A stretch of DNA of 64,000 bases from Mesorhizobium amorphae CCNWGS0123 (GCF_001686985.1 NZ_CP015318.1:5888001-5952000), one strand, 5' to 3'; shown: positions 16,514 to 24,755, numbered from the stretch's first letter. Made by a program: numbers and translations. Notes: generated by a model not told the origin, from the sequence alone.

Positions 16514-18118
16514 TTATGCTGTATTTGTCTCTGCGAGGAACCGCTGGACCTCGTCCATGAATACCGGCCAGGCGGGTTCGTGGCCTAAGATGATGTGGCT
16601 TCGGCTCTCCAGCACGACGAAGCGGGCATTCGGAATGCCGATGGCAAGTTCCCGGCCCTGATCGAGCGATATGCGTTGATCGTGTCGGGCGTGCAGCACC
16701 AGCGTTGGCACGTGCAGCTGCGCCAACTGGTCGCGCACGTCGATGTCGCCGAATGCATCCTGGAACCGGACGGCATTGTCCGGCGAGGTGGTCTGCCGTT
16801 GGAATTCGTCGAACCAGGCAAGTTCGTCGGGTGTGCCGTCCGGCATGAAAGTCTGCGAGAAGATGTGGCGATATGCGGGATTGTTGGTGCCCCAACCGAG
16901 CTTGGTCAAGGTCATCACCGCCTGGCGTCGCTCCTGCTCTTCTGCCGCGCAGCCGATGCGCCAGCCTGCCGCGTAGCCGCCTATCAGTACAAGCGCGGAC
17001 ACCCGCTCGGGATGGCGCACGGCATAGGCGATCGACACCGCGCAGCCTTGCGACATGCCGAGCAGCGGGAAACGCTCCAGCCGCAGCGCGTCGACAACGG
17101 TTTCGAGGTCGCGTACGAACGCCTCGAAGCTGATGTCGTCCACCTCCCAATCGGAAAGACCGTTGCCGCGTTCATCGTAGCGGATGAAAGCACGTCCGTC
17201 GGCCAGCGCCTGAAAAGTCTTGCTCCAAATCGGACTCTGCCAGTCGAGTTCAAGGTGATTGAGCCAGTTGGCGGCCTTGACCAGTGGCGGTCCCGTGCCC
17301 ACGGTCGCGTAGGCGATACGCACTCCATCTGCCGACTGACAAAAACCGATCGACTGGCGCTTCAAAAGGCCGGGCACCGTTGTTGCCGTCTCGGCCGCGG
17401 AGGGTGGGGGCCCCACTTCCGACAGATCGTCTACCGGCGCTAACCCGGTATCCTTGGCCATGCGCTGGTAGTTGCTCACCACGCCGGCGGCTTCGTCGCC
17501 GCGGCCAAGCCGCTTGAGCGTTCGAACCAAGATGCCGGCGGCCTGTTCCGAAGTCGGGTCCGCGCTTTGCCACTGGCGCAGCCATTTGACTGCGTCGCGG
17601 TCGCTGGTTTCGGGGTGAAGCGTAATGCGCTCCAGCACACCTAGACGGAGTTGCAGCGCCTCCTCGCGCTCGGCCGCGAGCCAGGCCTGGTAGGCGTCAA
17701 GCTGCGGCAGATCGAGCCCGTCGAGCAAAGGCAGCGCCAGAAGCTTCCCCATTTCGTGCAGTTCATCGAGTGTGGCGGGCGGCGAGGAAGCCTGCAGTCG
17801 GCGGACGATTTCGACATAGTCCACCATCGCCGAGTCCTGGACCAAGGAGACTCGTTCACGATCGGCGCTCAACTGCGCGGAGCCGGGCACGTCGACCAGG
17901 GCACGGATCTTGCTCAGCGCCCATCTCAGCGATCCGCGCGGATCGTCGGGCAGCTCCCAAAAAATCTCGCACAATCGCTCGCGACGGTGCGGGCGACCGG
18001 TCAGCGCCAGATAGGCCAGCAGCGCGCGCGTCTTCTTGGAAGGCGGCAGGTCGAGCTGGCGTCCATCCGAAACTGTACGCAGTTCACCCAGAAGGCAGAT
18101 CTGAATGTGCGATGACAT
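16514..18118 (-). CDS. Fusion of SARP-type DNA-binding/BTAD regulator with an alpha/beta hydrolase
   Basis: A 534-residue two-part protein. The N-terminus is an OmpR-like winged helix (ICLLGELRTVSDGRQLDLPP at about 5-24, and LCEIFWELPDDPRGSLRWAL), followed by a bacterial transcriptional activation domain (BTAD) to about residue 235. From about residue 270 comes an alpha/beta hydrolase: the oxyanion region YDERGNGLSDW, nucleophile GMSQG, acid in HARHDQRISL and His in ESRSHIILG, so the triad looks complete. The start ATG at MSSHIQ begins the DNA-binding domain; an upstream extension of 29 codons is possible. The natural reading is a one-component regulator whose hydrolase domain senses or turns over a ligand; that is inference. 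Confidence 0.85.
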   Translation of the reverse strand: MSSHIQICLLGELRTVSDGRQLDLPPSKKTRALLAYLALTGRPHRRERLCEIFWELPDDPRGSLRWALSKIRALVDVPGSAQLSADRERVSLVQDSAMVDYVEIVRRLQASSPPATLDELHEMGKLLALPLLDGLDLPQLDAYQAWLAAEREEALQLRLGVLERITLHPETSDRDAVKWLRQWQSADPTSEQAAGILVRTLKRLGRGDEAAGVVSNYQRMAKDTGLAPVDDLSEVGPPPSAAETATTVPGLLKRQSIGFCQSADGVRIAYATVGTGPPLVKAANWLNHLELDWQSPIWSKTFQALADGRAFIRYDERGNGLSDWEVDDISFEAFVRDLETVVDALRLERFPLLGMSQGCAVSIAYAVRHPERVSALVLIGGYAAGWRIGCAAEEQERRQAVMTLTKLGWGTNNPAYRHIFSQTFMPDGTPDELAWFDEFQRQTTSPDNAVRFQDAFGDIDVRDQLAQLHVPTLVLHARHDQRISLDQGRELAIGIPNARFVVLESRSHIILGHEPAWPVFMDEVQRFLAETNTA

Positions 18119-18872
18119 TGCGCCCCCGGCTGCGTTCCCCCGCTCCCGGTTGCTTTCAACGCAAAATACCACATTTGCGGTCGCTCTTACCACGCTCGCT
18201 ACCACGCTCGCTTAAACGCGGCTCCCTGATCCTGCGACCACGTTGATCGCGTTAGATCGTCGGCGGGATTTTGTTCCCGTGCCGTTGCGGGGCGGCAGAT
18301 ATCAGAGCAACTCGGACCCGGTTACCGGCCCAGGACATGTTCTGGGCGAGGTGGAGCATGAGGCTCCGGCCGGCCGTACGGATCCGAACGTTGTCGACAG
18401 CCCCCAGCAGGAAACCGATTGTTGAGGAGACGGGGCAGTGAACACCAGCTTTGTCGAACGCCGGCCAGATGGCCGGACCGAAACCCTTGATACCAGACAG
18501 TATACGCTCTGCCGCCCATGACCGGCGCCTGGACCTGCTCGCAACAGTGAGGATCCGAGGCATTCACTTTACGACGCAACGGTAATCGGGAACCGCCATT
18601 CCCCACAGGCCGCATTGACGTAGCCGAATGGTTCGGCCGCGACCTTGGAAGAAGGACCAGAGTTCTCGATGATTCCGGCTGCCGTAAGCAGCCGCACGAA
18701 CAGCGTACGACCAAACCCAAGACAATCCTACGCTGAACAACCTGCCACCGCGCGTCCAGAAGGATGACGGCTGGGAGGTTTTGCTAAGTGCCTGAAAAGA
18801 CGGCCATATCAACGCAGTGCAAGGCACAGCGCGGGCCGCCAATTGTTAAACTCTTAACGATGGAGAATTGAC
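18119..18872. other. Long non-coding or degraded stretch before the DUF680 gene
   Basis: About 750 bp with no convincing gene. The open frames on the minus strand (18252-18842) have no recognisable domain, no good ribosome site and low-complexity Arg/Pro/Ser composition typical of non-coding GC-rich DNA. The last 40 bp (TTGTTAAACTCTTAACGATGG) are AT-rich and probably promoter-proximal for the DUF680 gene. The rest may be decayed coding sequence or regulatory RNA; I cannot tell which. Confidence 0.5.
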
Positions 18873-19142
18873 ATGAAGAAGATCATTCTTGCCACTGTTG
18901 CGCTCCTGTCTGCCTCCGGCATGGCTTTCGCCGGCAGCGACCACTATGGCTCGCAGTTCATCCCGGGCCCCGACAGCTATCCGGTCACCGGCCACTCTTC
19001 GATGGCGTCCGACAACGGCTACTCGATCGACCTGAAGAGCACAAAGAGCATCGGCACGAACGATGGCGAAAAGGCGCTGGCTGGAAGTTCGGCTTTCGAT
19101 AAGCCCGCGCCGGGTTATGGGCAGGGCATCTGGGGCCGCTGA
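18873..19142 (+). CDS. DUF680 family small secreted protein
   Basis: An 89-residue protein with a clear Sec signal peptide (MKKIILATVALLSASGMAFA, cleaved after AFA). The mature part is short, Gly/Ser/Tyr-rich and begins GSDHYGSQ, the pattern of DUF680, a family of unknown function found many times per genome in Mesorhizobium. GATGGAGAATTGAC upstream gives a usable ribosome site. Its presence is one of the best taxonomic clues in the window. Confidence 0.85.
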   Translation: MKKIILATVALLSASGMAFAGSDHYGSQFIPGPDSYPVTGHSSMASDNGYSIDLKSTKSIGTNDGEKALAGSSAFDKPAPGYGQGIWGR

Positions 19143-19233
19143 CAACAAAGTCGGCCGGCATGGCCGACATCCGCTTCCAAGCGGCGGGCTCGCCCGTCGC
19201 TTGGAATCACCTCGCGACCGAGGAGCAAACTCA

Positions 19234-20145
19234 ATGCCTGATTTCCCCAGTTCAATTCTGGTCACCTGTGCCGGCGGCGCTCAGGGATCAGCCATCGTAC
19301 AAGCCTGCCGCGTGGCAGGCGCCACCGTGCGCGTCCTCCTGCGCAAAGGCTCGCCCGACCCGTTTGGCGACGGCGTCAACATCGTGCGCGGCGACCTTGC
19401 CGATGCCGACCGTGTCGGCCTCGCCTGCCTCGGAGTCGATGCGGTGGCGCTGACGCTGCCGCTCAATGCCGGCCCCAAGGAAATTCTCCGCTACGGTCGC
19501 AACATGATCGACGCGGCGCTGGCGGCGGACGTCAAGCTTCTGGTGTTCAACGCCAGCGGTCATGTTGCCAGGCATTCCGGCACGGCGCTGATGGACGCCA
19601 AGGTCGAACTCATCGACCGTTTGAAGGCTTCCGGTCTGCCGTCGATCGTCCTCAAGCCGACGCTCTACATGAGCAATATCGCCGCGCCCTGGAGCGCGCC
19701 TGCGATCGTTCACCGTGGCGTGTTCGCCTATCCGCTGCCGTCGGACTTTCGAGCCTCCTGGATCTCATGGGAAGACATGGCGGCCTATGTGGTCGAGGCA
19801 ATGCGCCGGCCGGAGCTTGCCGGCGCAAGTTTAGACATTGGCGGCCCCGAGGCGCTCACCGGACAGCAGATTGGCGATGTTCTGTCCGACATCGTCGGCC
19901 GCCAGGTCCAGTACTATTCGGTGCCGCTGGCGGACTTTGCCACGGGCCTCTCCGCGATGCTGGGCAAGGATGCGGCCGATCAGGTCGCCGACAACTACGC
20001 CTGGGTGCACCGGCAGCGCTCGAGGCTGTTCGCCGTCGAGATCGCCGACACGATCGGCATGCTGCCGATCAAACCAACCTCGTTCGCCGACTGGGCAAAG
20101 GCCCAGGATTGGCCGGCGCTGGCCGGCACCGAGAGGGCGGCATGA
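19234..20145 (+). CDS. NmrA-like NAD(P)-binding protein
   Basis: A 303-residue atypical SDR of the NmrA/HSCARG type. The N-terminus is a Rossmann motif (TCAGGAQGSAIVQACRVAGA) with VRVLLRK after beta-2, and no YxxxK catalytic pair stands out, as usual in NmrA proteins that sense rather than reduce. The ATG is preceded by GAGGAGC; earlier in-frame codons run through the DUF680 gene. The stop overlaps the next gene by ATGA, so the two form an operon. Substrate unknown. Confidence 0.82.
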   Translation: MPDFPSSILVTCAGGAQGSAIVQACRVAGATVRVLLRKGSPDPFGDGVNIVRGDLADADRVGLACLGVDAVALTLPLNAGPKEILRYGRNMIDAALAADVKLLVFNASGHVARHSGTALMDAKVELIDRLKASGLPSIVLKPTLYMSNIAAPWSAPAIVHRGVFAYPLPSDFRASWISWEDMAAYVVEAMRRPELAGASLDIGGPEALTGQQIGDVLSDIVGRQVQYYSVPLADFATGLSAMLGKDAADQVADNYAWVHRQRSRLFAVEIADTIGMLPIKPTSFADWAKAQDWPALAGTERAA

Positions 20146-20738
20146 CCATGGCAGCGATCCTGATCCAGGACCGGGCCGGTTCATCCGGGCTCGAAAATGT
20201 GCCTCACGAAGCCGCCGAAGTCATCGACTTCTGGTGGCTGGTGGGACCCACCGCGTGGTTCGCCAAGGACACGGAGTTCGACCGCGTCTTTCGCGACCGC
20301 TTCCTGCCGCTGCACGAGGCGGCGGCACGCGGCGACTGCGACGGCTGGGCGGCAACACCATACGGCGCCCTGGCGCTGCTGGTGCTGCTCGACCAGTTTC
20401 CGCGCAATGCCTTTCGCGGCACGCCGCGCATGTATGCGACCGACGAAAGGGCCCGCCGCTTGGCGGCCGGCGCCATCGATGCGGAGTTCCTCCACGAGGT
20501 GCACCCGACGTGGCGGGTGTTCTTCACGCTGCCCTTCGCCCATTCCGAGAGCCTTGCCGACCAGGACCGCTCGGTGGCGCTGGCGGGCGAGACCGGCGGA
20601 CCAAGCCTGGAGCGCGCCGAACACCACCGCGACATCATCAGGCGGTTCGGACGCTTCCCGCATCGCAACCCGATCCTCGGCCGCGCCATGCGGCCGGAGG
20701 AGCAATGTTTTCTCGATGAAGGCGGCTTCGCCGGCTGA
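20142..20738 (+). CDS. DUF924 family protein
   Basis: A 198-residue soluble protein of the DUF924/YgjP-like helical family. Diagnostic blocks are VIDFWWLVGPTAWFAKDTEFD, LLVLLDQFPRNAFRGTPRMYATDERAR and FTLPFAHSE. The function is unknown. It is translationally coupled to the NmrA gene (ATGA); a second ATG two codons in is possible. The flagellar genes restart about 85 bp later. Confidence 0.83.
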   Translation: MTMAAILIQDRAGSSGLENVPHEAAEVIDFWWLVGPTAWFAKDTEFDRVFRDRFLPLHEAAARGDCDGWAATPYGALALLVLLDQFPRNAFRGTPRMYATDERARRLAAGAIDAEFLHEVHPTWRVFFTLPFAHSESLADQDRSVALAGETGGPSLERAEHHRDIIRRFGRFPHRNPILGRAMRPEEQCFLDEGGFAG

Positions 20739-20823
20739 CAATGGCATCGGCTCTCCTCGCAAGCCTGCCGCAAGCTTGTTGGGGCATTGTCTTGACACGA
20801 AAACGGGCAAAAGGCGGACCTTC

Positions 20824-21393
20824 TTGGCCATTTCTCCACCCAGCGACATCGTTCTGGATGTTGCCCGCGCAGTCGAACCAGCGGACATCGAAGCCGCCCG
20901 CGCCGCGCTGACAAAGCGGGCCGGCGGTGTTTCTGGGACCTTTTCGGTCGATACCGCCGCTTCGGCTGATGCCGGCTCGATCCTGTCGCGCAGCACGGCT
21001 GACGCAACCGGGGCGGCCAACCCGGAGAAAAAATTCCAGCGCTTCGAGGCGATGGTGCTGCAGACCTTCATCCAGAACATGATGCCCAAGGACACCGAGG
21101 GCGTTTACGGCAAGGGCCTGGCCGGCGACATGTGGAAATCGCAACTCGCCGAGCACATGGCCAATGTCATGGCCGCGCGCGGCGGCATCGGCATCGCCAA
21201 ATCGCTGCTCGCCGACCACTATCTCGACGGCAAGCGCATGGTGCCCGTCGGTCCCGTTTCTGGCGGCCCGGACAAGGCCGAGATCGACCAGCAGACCCGG
21301 CTGTCGACCTCCATGGTTCAGGAACTGCAGCGCCAGGCCGCGCGGTCGATGACCGGCGATGAGACAACCATAATAACAGACAAAGAGATCTAG
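20824..21393 (+). CDS. Flagellar rod-binding protein (FlgJ N-terminal domain type, TTG start)
   Basis: A 189-residue protein with the rod-binding domain at about residues 75-130: FEAMVLQTFIQNMMPK, YGKGLAGDMW and AARGGIGIAKSL. It corresponds to the N-terminal half of FlgJ, which caps the growing rod. The muramidase half is absent, as in other alphaproteobacteria. No ATG fits; TTG with GGCGGA about 7 bases upstream begins a plausible MAISPPSDIVLDVA start. It is followed after 8 bp by the FlgN-like gene. Confidence 0.8.
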   Translation: MAISPPSDIVLDVARAVEPADIEAARAALTKRAGGVSGTFSVDTAASADAGSILSRSTADATGAANPEKKFQRFEAMVLQTFIQNMMPKDTEGVYGKGLAGDMWKSQLAEHMANVMAARGGIGIAKSLLADHYLDGKRMVPVGPVSGGPDKAEIDQQTRLSTSMVQELQRQAARSMTGDETTIITDKEI

Positions 21394-21401
21394 GGACCTA
21401 C

Positions 21402-21824
21402 ATGGCCGACAAATCGGACTTCTCCAATCTGCCTGCCCGCACGGTCGCGCCTGACGCGCCCATCCCCTTCGCGCGACCCGGCAACCTTGCCGCCATCATC
21501 GGCCGCATCGAGGAAGCCGTCGACGAAGAGACGGCGGGCATCCGCACCGGCACCGGTTACGACCTCAAGGCGTCGAACGCCCGCAAGAGCCGCTACCTCT
21601 ATGAGCTGACCCGCGCCATCAAGGGCGGCAACGAGATCGAATTTCTGGAGCAGCACCGCGAGGGGTTGACGCGGCTGCGCCAGAAGCTGGCGCGCAATGA
21701 GGCCGCGATACTCGCTCATCTCAACGCCGTCAACGAGGTCGCCGGTCTTTTGAAGAACGCCATCCAGCGCGCCGATGCCGACGGCACCTATTCGGCCGGC
21801 GAATTCGGCTGGGCGAGAGCGTGA
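21402..21824 (+). CDS. FlgN-like flagellar protein
   Basis: A 140-residue helical protein lying 8 bp after the rod-binding gene. The C-terminal two thirds are amphipathic helices (RYLYELTRAIKGGNEIEFLE, QHREGLTRLRQKLARNEAAI), compatible with a FlgN-type export chaperone for hook-filament junction proteins. The match is one of size, helical pattern and position, so the FlgN label is moderately supported. Confidence 0.68.
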   Translation: MADKSDFSNLPARTVAPDAPIPFARPGNLAAIIGRIEEAVDEETAGIRTGTGYDLKASNARKSRYLYELTRAIKGGNEIEFLEQHREGLTRLRQKLARNEAAILAHLNAVNEVAGLLKNAIQRADADGTYSAGEFGWARA

Positions 21825-21858
21825 TAGCGAGCGGAAGAATCGCGCAAGGAAACAACCT

Positions 21859-22383
21859 TTGATCAAATTCATCGCCGCCGCGATCTGGATCTGCGCCGCC
21901 ACGCTCGGCGCGGTGTTCTATTCGTTCCAGGCAGCCGGCGAAAATGGCGTCGGCGAGACGCCCAAGCCGATGCTGGGCGGTCTCGATTACGTCAAGACCG
22001 ACATGATCTCGGTGCCGCTGATCCGCGATTCCCGGATCGACGGCTATTTTCTGACCAAGCTCGTCTATACGGTCGAACCCGCCGAGATAAAGAAACTGTC
22101 GATCCCGGCCGCGGCACTGATGACCGACCAGGTCTATTCCTACCTCTATGCCAATCCGCAGATCGACTTCACCAAGAAGGAAACGATCGATCTCGACGCC
22201 TTCCGCAACGCCATCCGCGAAACCGTCAACGCCCGTGTCGGCGTCGAGTTGGTGCATGATGTGTTGGTCGACCAGGTCAACTTCCTGACCAAGGACGAGA
22301 TCCGCGACAACGCTATGCGCCGGCGCAAGAATGACGATGAGCCAGCGACCACGGAACCGGCCAAGGCTGCCTCGGGACATTGA
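21859..22383 (+). CDS. Membrane-anchored periplasmic protein, FliL-like in layout (TTG start)
   Basis: A 174-residue protein with one N-terminal membrane anchor (FIAAAIWICAATLGAVFYSF) and a periplasmic domain of about 120 residues. Its pattern MISVPLIRDSRIDGYFLTKL, then LDAFRNAIRETVNARVG and DVLVDQVNFLTKDEIRDN resembles the FliL fold, which surrounds the flagellar stator. TTG is preceded by AAGGAAACAACC; no ATG fits upstream of the anchor. It ends the flagellar run. FliL identity is inference from layout and context. Confidence 0.65.
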   Translation: MIKFIAAAIWICAATLGAVFYSFQAAGENGVGETPKPMLGGLDYVKTDMISVPLIRDSRIDGYFLTKLVYTVEPAEIKKLSIPAAALMTDQVYSYLYANPQIDFTKKETIDLDAFRNAIRETVNARVGVELVHDVLVDQVNFLTKDEIRDNAMRRRKNDDEPATTEPAKAASGH

Positions 22384-22488
22384 CCTGCAGCAATGCGGAT
22401 CGGCCACGAGCGCTAGTCTGGTTTCGGGCGAAAGCTCAGACGGCGCCGAACATATCGGCCGAAAACCAAGATGACGCATCCCGGCCGC

Positions 22489-22506
22489 GTTGACGTAAAC
22501 GTCAAC
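22489..22506. promoter_or_regulatory. Perfect palindromic operator upstream of the SCP2 gene (LiuR-like)
   Basis: GTTGACGTAAACGTCAAC is an 18-bp perfect palindrome 45 bp upstream of the SCP2 start. It closely resembles the TTKACGTWWACGTMAA sites of LiuR-type MerR regulators that control branched-chain amino acid and acyl-CoA breakdown. No MerR gene is present in the window. Confidence 0.65.
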
Positions 22507-22551
22507 TCAAAGCTATATGCGCATCAACGCAACCAGACGAGGAGAACAGCC

Positions 22552-22836
22552 ATGGGCGTTCAGGAGATTGCCGACCGGATCAAGTCGCGCGTGGCAAGCG
22601 CCGGTTTCGAGCATTCGGTGAAGTTCGACACGGGTAGCGACGGCGTCATCGTCATCGACGGCGCGACCGTCTCGACCACCGACGCACCGACCGATTGCAC
22701 GGTAAAGCTCTCGCTCGACGATCTGGACTCGCTGATTGCAGGCGATCTGAACCCGACCATGGCTTTCATGTCCGGCAAGATCAAGGTCGAAGGCGACATG
22801 ACGGTCGCCATGGCGCTCAGCCAGCTGCTCGGCTGA
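22552..22836 (+). CDS. SCP2 sterol-carrier-domain protein
   Basis: A 94-residue single SCP2 domain: VKFDTGSDGVIVIDGATVST, CTVKLSLDDLDSLIAGDLNP and FMSGKIKVEGDMTVAMALSQ are the family pattern. SCP2 domains bind fatty acyl-CoA or other lipids in a hydrophobic tunnel. The ATG is preceded by GAGGAGAAC; a frame open further upstream lacks a better start. It is a single-gene transcript, with an operator palindrome upstream and a strong terminator 20 bp downstream. The palindrome suggests a link to acyl-CoA metabolism. Confidence 0.88.
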   Translation: MGVQEIADRIKSRVASAGFEHSVKFDTGSDGVIVIDGATVSTTDAPTDCTVKLSLDDLDSLIAGDLNPTMAFMSGKIKVEGDMTVAMALSQLLG

Positions 22837-22856
22837 GCCGCTCCGGATCAAGATAG

Positions 22857-22882
22857 AACGCCGCCCATCGGGCGGCGTTTTT
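22857..22882 (+). terminator. Rho-independent terminator after the SCP2 gene
   Basis: AACGCCGCCC ATC GGGCGGCGTT followed by TTT: a 10-bp perfect stem with a 4-base loop region and a U-tract. It closely follows the SCP2 stop. Confidence 0.88.
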
Positions 22883-22900
22883 GCTTGTATTTTGTTTTTC

Positions 22901-22945
22901 GCAATTCCGGACGGAAAACCGCGGCACACTTTTCCTGGAATTGCT
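22901..22945. repeat. Short interspersed palindromic repeat, copy 2
   Basis: Inverted relative to copy 1 at 3806-3849. Outer arms GCAATTCC / GGAATTGC, with the shared block CGCAATTCCGGACGGAAAAC at one side and TTCCTGGAATTGC at the other. It sits between two convergent genes, directly after the SCP2 terminator. Confidence 0.8.
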
Positions 22946-22954
22946 CTGGAAGCT

Positions 22955-23524
22955 CTACGCCGCGAACGTCAGCGGCAGCGCCTTCAGCTTGCGCCCCGCC
23001 GCCCGCAGCGTGCCCTGCGCGCCGTCAAGCGCGCCTTCCGTCAGCTCCAGCGCCAGCAGCCGGTGCCGCTCATAGGGGCCCGGCATGGCGAGCGCGCCGG
23101 TCTTTGCCGCCGAGAAGCCGAAGCGCCCATAGTAGGGTGCGTCGCCGACCAGCAGGATGGCGCCATGGCCAAGGCGTGTCGCCTCGGCAACCGCGTGCCG
23201 CATCAGCGCCGAGCCGATGCCGGCGTTCTTAAGCGCGGGGTCGACGGCGAGCGGACCGAGCAGCAGCGCTGCCGGACCGCCCTCACCCAGCCTCACGTCC
23301 CAAAGCCGCACGGTGCCGACGACGGCGCCCAAGGCGTCGCGCGCGACAAAGGCGAGGCCTTCGGAAGGCCGGCGGCCGCGCCGCAGCTTCTCCGACGATT
23401 TTTTCCGCCGCTTCGGCCCCATGGCTCGATCGAGCAAAGCCTCGCGCGCCGCCTCATCGGCGGCGGTTTCGGCGACCATCACAAAGGCCGGCGCGTGGTT
23501 CACGATTTCAACTGGCATTTCCAT
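22955..23524 (-). CDS. GNAT N-acetyltransferase
   Basis: A 189-residue GNAT. The acetyl-CoA binding loop follows LLLGPLAVDPALKNAGIGSALMRHAV, with the Q/RxxGxG/A pattern in KNAGIGSAL, and a C-terminal block VGDAPYYGRFGFSAAKTG is typical of the YhbS-like branch. An internal lysine/arginine-rich insert (GPKRRKKSSEKLRRGRR) is notable. The substrate is unknown. A second ATG two codons in is an alternative start. It lies downstream of ornithine decarboxylase on the same strand, with a 97-bp gap. Confidence 0.85.
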   Translation of the reverse strand: MEMPVEIVNHAPAFVMVAETAADEAAREALLDRAMGPKRRKKSSEKLRRGRRPSEGLAFVARDALGAVVGTVRLWDVRLGEGGPAALLLGPLAVDPALKNAGIGSALMRHAVAEATRLGHGAILLVGDAPYYGRFGFSAAKTGALAMPGPYERHRLLALELTEGALDGAQGTLRAAGRKLKALPLTFAA

Positions 23525-23621
23525 TTCCGCGATCCTTCACGAGCGGAGATCTGTTCCACAGGCGAGCCCGGGCGGGCGACGGGCGCCCACCTGGGATGAT
23601 CTGAGCGGTTCTTTCGAACCG

Positions 23622-24755
23622 TCAGATCACGTAGGATCGGAGCGGCTCGAAGCCGTTGAAGGCGACCGAGGCGTAGGTCGTCGTGTAGGCGCCGGTGCCC
23701 TCGATCAGCACCTCGTCGCCGATGGTCAGCGACAAGGGCAGCGGATACGGCGTCTTCTCGTACATCACGTCGGCCGAATCGCAGGTCGGGCCGGCGAGCA
23801 CGCATGGCGCGGTCTCGGAGCCGTCATGCGCGGTGACGATCGGGTAGCGGATCGCCTCGTCCATCGTCTCGGCGAGACCGCCGAACTTGCCGATGTCGAG
23901 GAACACCCAGCGCACATTGTCGTTGTCGGCCTTCTTCGAGATCAGCACGACTTCCGACTTGATGACGCCGGCATTGCCGACCATGCCGCGGCCCGGCTCG
24001 ATGATGGTCTCGGGCAGCGCGTTGCCGAAATGCTTGCGCAGCGCCGAAAAGATCGCCTGGCCGTAGGCTTGCGCCACCGGCACGTCCTTCAGGTAGCGGG
24101 TCGGGAAGCCGCCGCCCATATTGACCATCTTCAAGACGATGCCTTCGTCGGCGAGCGTCGCGAACACTTTCTTGGCGTCGCCCAGCGCACGATCCCACGC
24201 GGTCAGGTCGGTCTGCTGCGAGCCGACATGGAACGATACGCCATAGGCGTCGAGGCCGAGCGTCTTGGCATGGCGCAGCACGTCGACGGCCATAGCCGGC
24301 ACGCAGCCGAACTTGCGCGACAGCGGCCACTCGGCGCCCTCGCCGTCGGTCAAAACGCGGCAGAACACGCGCGCGCCGGGAGCGACACGGGCGATCTTCT
24401 CGACTTCCTCGACGCAGTCGACCGCGAACAGGCGAATGCCGAGCTGGTAGGCGCGTGCGATGTCACGCTCCTTCTTGATGGTGTTGCCGAAGGAGATACG
24501 GTCCGCTGGCGCACCGGCGTCCATCGCCATCTCGACTTCGGCAACGGAAGCGGTGTCGAAGGACGAGCCCATCGCAGCAAGGAGGCGCAGGATTTCCGGC
24601 GCCGGGTTTGCTTTCACCGCATAGTAGATTTTCGAATCGGGAAGCGCCTTCTCGAAGGCGCGGAAATTGTCGCGCACGACATCGAGGTCGACGACGAGGC
24701 ACGGACCGTTCGGACGTCGGGTGGCGAGGAAGTCAAGGATGCGCTGGGTAGCCAT
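23622..24755 (-). CDS. Ornithine (lysine/ornithine) decarboxylase, PLP fold-type III
   Basis: A 377-residue decarboxylase of the eukaryotic-like group IV. The PLP lysine is Lys48 in YYAVKANPAPEIL. Also present are HVGSQQTDL, EPGRGMVGNAG (phosphate contact) and the active-site cysteine Cys325 in GPTCDSADV. It decarboxylates ornithine to putrescine, possibly lysine to cadaverine as well. The ATG (MATQRI) begins the conserved domain although the frame is open upstream. A 430-nt leader precedes it. Together with homospermidine synthase at 48.4 kb it would supply homospermidine, the main rhizobial polyamine. Confidence 0.92.
   Translation of the reverse strand: MATQRILDFLATRRPNGPCLVVDLDVVRDNFRAFEKALPDSKIYYAVKANPAPEILRLLAAMGSSFDTASVAEVEMAMDAGAPADRISFGNTIKKERDIARAYQLGIRLFAVDCVEEVEKIARVAPGARVFCRVLTDGEGAEWPLSRKFGCVPAMAVDVLRHAKTLGLDAYGVSFHVGSQQTDLTAWDRALGDAKKVFATLADEGIVLKMVNMGGGFPTRYLKDVPVAQAYGQAIFSALRKHFGNALPETIIEPGRGMVGNAGVIKSEVVLISKKADNDNVRWVFLDIGKFGGLAETMDEAIRYPIVTAHDGSETAPCVLAGPTCDSADVMYEKTPYPLPLSLTIGDEVLIEGTGAYTTTYASVAFNGFEPLRSYVI

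Noticed and set aside
18252-18842. Minus-strand open frames in the gap before DUF680
   Set aside because: No domain, no ribosome site and Arg/Pro/Ser composition typical of non-coding DNA.
23597-23629. Hairpin TGATCTG / CAGATCA overlapping the ornithine decarboxylase stop
   Set aside because: Stem is good but has no U-tract; I could not call it a terminator and left it out of the list.
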